From the NCBI GenBank assembly GCA_903813345.2, contig CAIIXF020000009.1, positions 8,364,030 to 8,428,029 of the forward strand: a DNA stretch of 64,000 bases. Reading direction: 5' to 3'. Position numbers and translations under genes: made by a program. Shown piece by piece: positions 62,001-64,000 of this stretch (position 1 is the first letter of the stretch; every line of letters starts with the position of its first letter). The stretch is from Owenia fusiformis. Lineage: Eukaryota > Annelida > Polychaeta > Sabellida > Oweniidae. The notes under the pieces are model-generated. The model made no database searches and had not been told where the DNA came from. It was given only the letters and a program-made list of their open reading frames with translations.

Positions 62001-64000
62001 ATTCTTAAAGGTGCATTATACCAAAGGTTTCTCCCCCAGACAATCTATGATGTCCTATTGTTCTTGCTCATATAATATCTAACATACCATGGATATATCT
62101 TGAGAATAACTTTTGGGCATATTATTTGTCGAAATATTGAAATAATCAACAGAACAACCAACCTCCAGAATTAAACAAAATCAATTCCTCGGCTAGCGAG
62201 GGGAATCCCCATTGAGTCACACAAGTGCCCACAAGCGCCTTGAACCTGGCAGCCAATCAGGTTCATGATAAACAAATCCAACGACCAATCAAATAACAGG
62301 AGGACTTTCCCGGTATATTCAAACTTCAGATTGAATTAATTTCTGCGAAAATAATTAGATCGGCCAGCACAATCGCAAAAATTCACAATGAAAGAGGGCG
62401 ATTTGGGACTTCTTCTTTGGTTAGTAGATGGGTGAATATGTGGTGAAACTCAATATGCAAAAAAGTCCAGAGGGGTCTTGATTGTGGTATCCTATTAGTG
62501 ACTCTTTAAGCTTTTCAAAAGTTTAGCACATTTATAAGCACAAATCAAAAATGACACATAAATGGGCAAAATCACAAATTTTTCACTTTCAGCAATAGTT
62601 GTTTATATTTTTAGTTGAATGGTGATTATTTGATATATTTTAGATCATATATATTCAATTATGTGTCTTGTTATCTTCAAAGCATAGACAATGTGTTTTA
62701 AACACAAATGTACATATTAAAGATAAAATTACAACACAACCATATTTTTAAAAGATTGAGAACAGTGCGAAATAATTTTGTAATTTCACATTTTACTCTC
62801 ATACATGTATGAATCAAAGAATATGTCTATATAAAAACATGATTGTTCACAACTCTCGAACTTAATCCAGCAACAGCCTGATTTTTAATATCTCCCTGGT
62901 TCTACGTTAGAGCTGCATTTCAGTAATTTTAAATGTCTCATGACACCACAAGATATTCAGATATGTAAGATCTCTAAATAATTTTTATAGTTCTGAGAAA
63001 CTCATCCTAAAATATTGTCCAACAATGTGCACTTGTGTTGTTTATTGCCACATGGACAGGTAGCAATACTACACCCTTGACTAGAAACTTTGTATTAGCA
63101 ATTTTCTCTGCCTTTTGCCTTTTTACATTTCCGAATTGCCAAGGACACATGTTTCTTGTGTTGCTACGAGGGTTTGTTTGTGAGTACTGGTACAAGACAC
63201 CAATCTTTGATATATCTTCAAATAGGTATTGCACTTTGAGATTCATAGTAATTTAGAATGCTTATTTGAAGGACATAAGAAACTTGAAGAGCTCATTTTA
63301 ACTCTCATCCTTCTTTGCAAGCAACATTCTGTATCATTAGGCTGAATACAAATTCGCTCAACATTGAATTCCTTTGTCTTGTCTTCAGCACTGTAAAAGA
63401 CATGGACCATAAGGAGAGTGTCAACTTCTGCATGATCAGTATTTGATAGATTGTCTATAAGTTGCAACTATCAGTTTTGCAAAGTTCAATATCAGCTCTG
63501 CCATAAGTGAAATTCATCCGATTTTAGAGATACAGTAACATTCCTTCACAAACCAAAGACAGCTTACCATTTTGTAATGCTTTCCAAAATCATCTTGTTG
63601 GCTGTTCTTCATTTCACAATATTTGCAATTACCAAAATATCCCCATGTCCAATATCCTTCATGAACTTCCTAATTACACCACCCTTAGTAGTGTAATATG
63701 AAAATCACCAAGCCTTTGACAACATTGCAATTGATATGAGGGAATTCAACCAATATGGCTTGATCACTGGTTATAATAATTATCACACTACTATACCCCA
63801 TTTCATTTAAATATATTCCAAGTGTTCTACTATACATTGCATAGATTCATGAGCAGTTTGCAACGTATTATTACCAGAAAGCCCAAATAGACAAAGATAG
63901 AGAATACCCGTCCCATTTGCAACTCAACTTTAAATGCTAATTTTTGGACTTGTATACTCATGAAGTTCCTGAAACATCTGAAAAATATCAAATAATACAT
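62001..64000. other. Non-coding end of window, no gene supported
   Basis: Two CCAATCA-type words near 62250-62290 and a more GC-balanced patch at 62160-62470 stand out, but there is no associated reading frame. The short minus-strand frames at 63007-63467 show no family resemblance. Confidence 0.45.

Noticed and set aside
63007-63467. Two minus-strand frames of 74-79 residues at the window end
   Set aside because: No family resemblance or splice context; may be chance.

Overview
The window is animal (metazoan) nuclear DNA. It is AT-rich, with genes split into short exons by long introns full of small transposons, satellites and fold-back elements. Introns have standard GT..AG ends, and the proteins are clear animal families: a receptor guanylyl cyclase, a C-type lectin, CCDC6 and a p38-pathway MAP kinase kinase. 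The mobile elements (Crypton, DIRS, mariner/Tc1, hAT-like, many MITEs) fit an aquatic invertebrate such as a hemichordate, echinoderm, cephalochordate or mollusc. I cannot fix the phylum from the sequence alone.

Layout. (1) 485-5100, plus strand: the last seven exons of a membrane guanylyl cyclase, covering the dimerisation linker, the catalytic domain and a long tail; its 5' part lies outside the window. (2) 8201-12389, plus: a secreted coiled-coil C-type lectin with a TATA box and three exons; intron 2 carries a fold-back mariner, and a MITE lies close to the last splice acceptor. (3) 12891-16036, plus: a three-exon, apparently intact Crypton-type (DUF3504) tyrosine recombinase. (4) 17987-22803: a nearly complete DIRS1-like retrotransposon with inverted terminal repeats and an internal complementary region, but broken reading frames. 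(5) 22813-28775: a hairpin element, a 2.6 kb satellite of about 18 units rich in AGGTCA half-sites held inside a small transposon, and a fold-back mariner-like element. (6) 32056-47574, minus: the CCDC6 orthologue in nine exons, with introns full of MITEs, including an approximately 3.6 kb nested TIR element in intron 1. (7) 50970-59667, minus: a MAP2K3/6 orthologue in nine exons, whose last splice acceptor lies in a tandem duplication that creates decoy acceptors. (8) 59668-64000: upstream flank with a CRE-like site, then about 360 bp tandem repeats and no gene that I can support.

The four host genes are unrelated in pathway and there is no sign of co-regulation. The cyclase makes cGMP, the lectin is secreted, CCDC6 is a coiled-coil scaffold and the MAP2K activates p38. 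What unites the region is heavy, layered transposon activity, including two tyrosine-recombinase mobile systems (Crypton and DIRS) about 2 kb apart, and many inverted-repeat elements at or beside splice sites and gene starts. All exon joins were made by eye from reading frame, splice consensus and family conservation; none was tested against transcripts.
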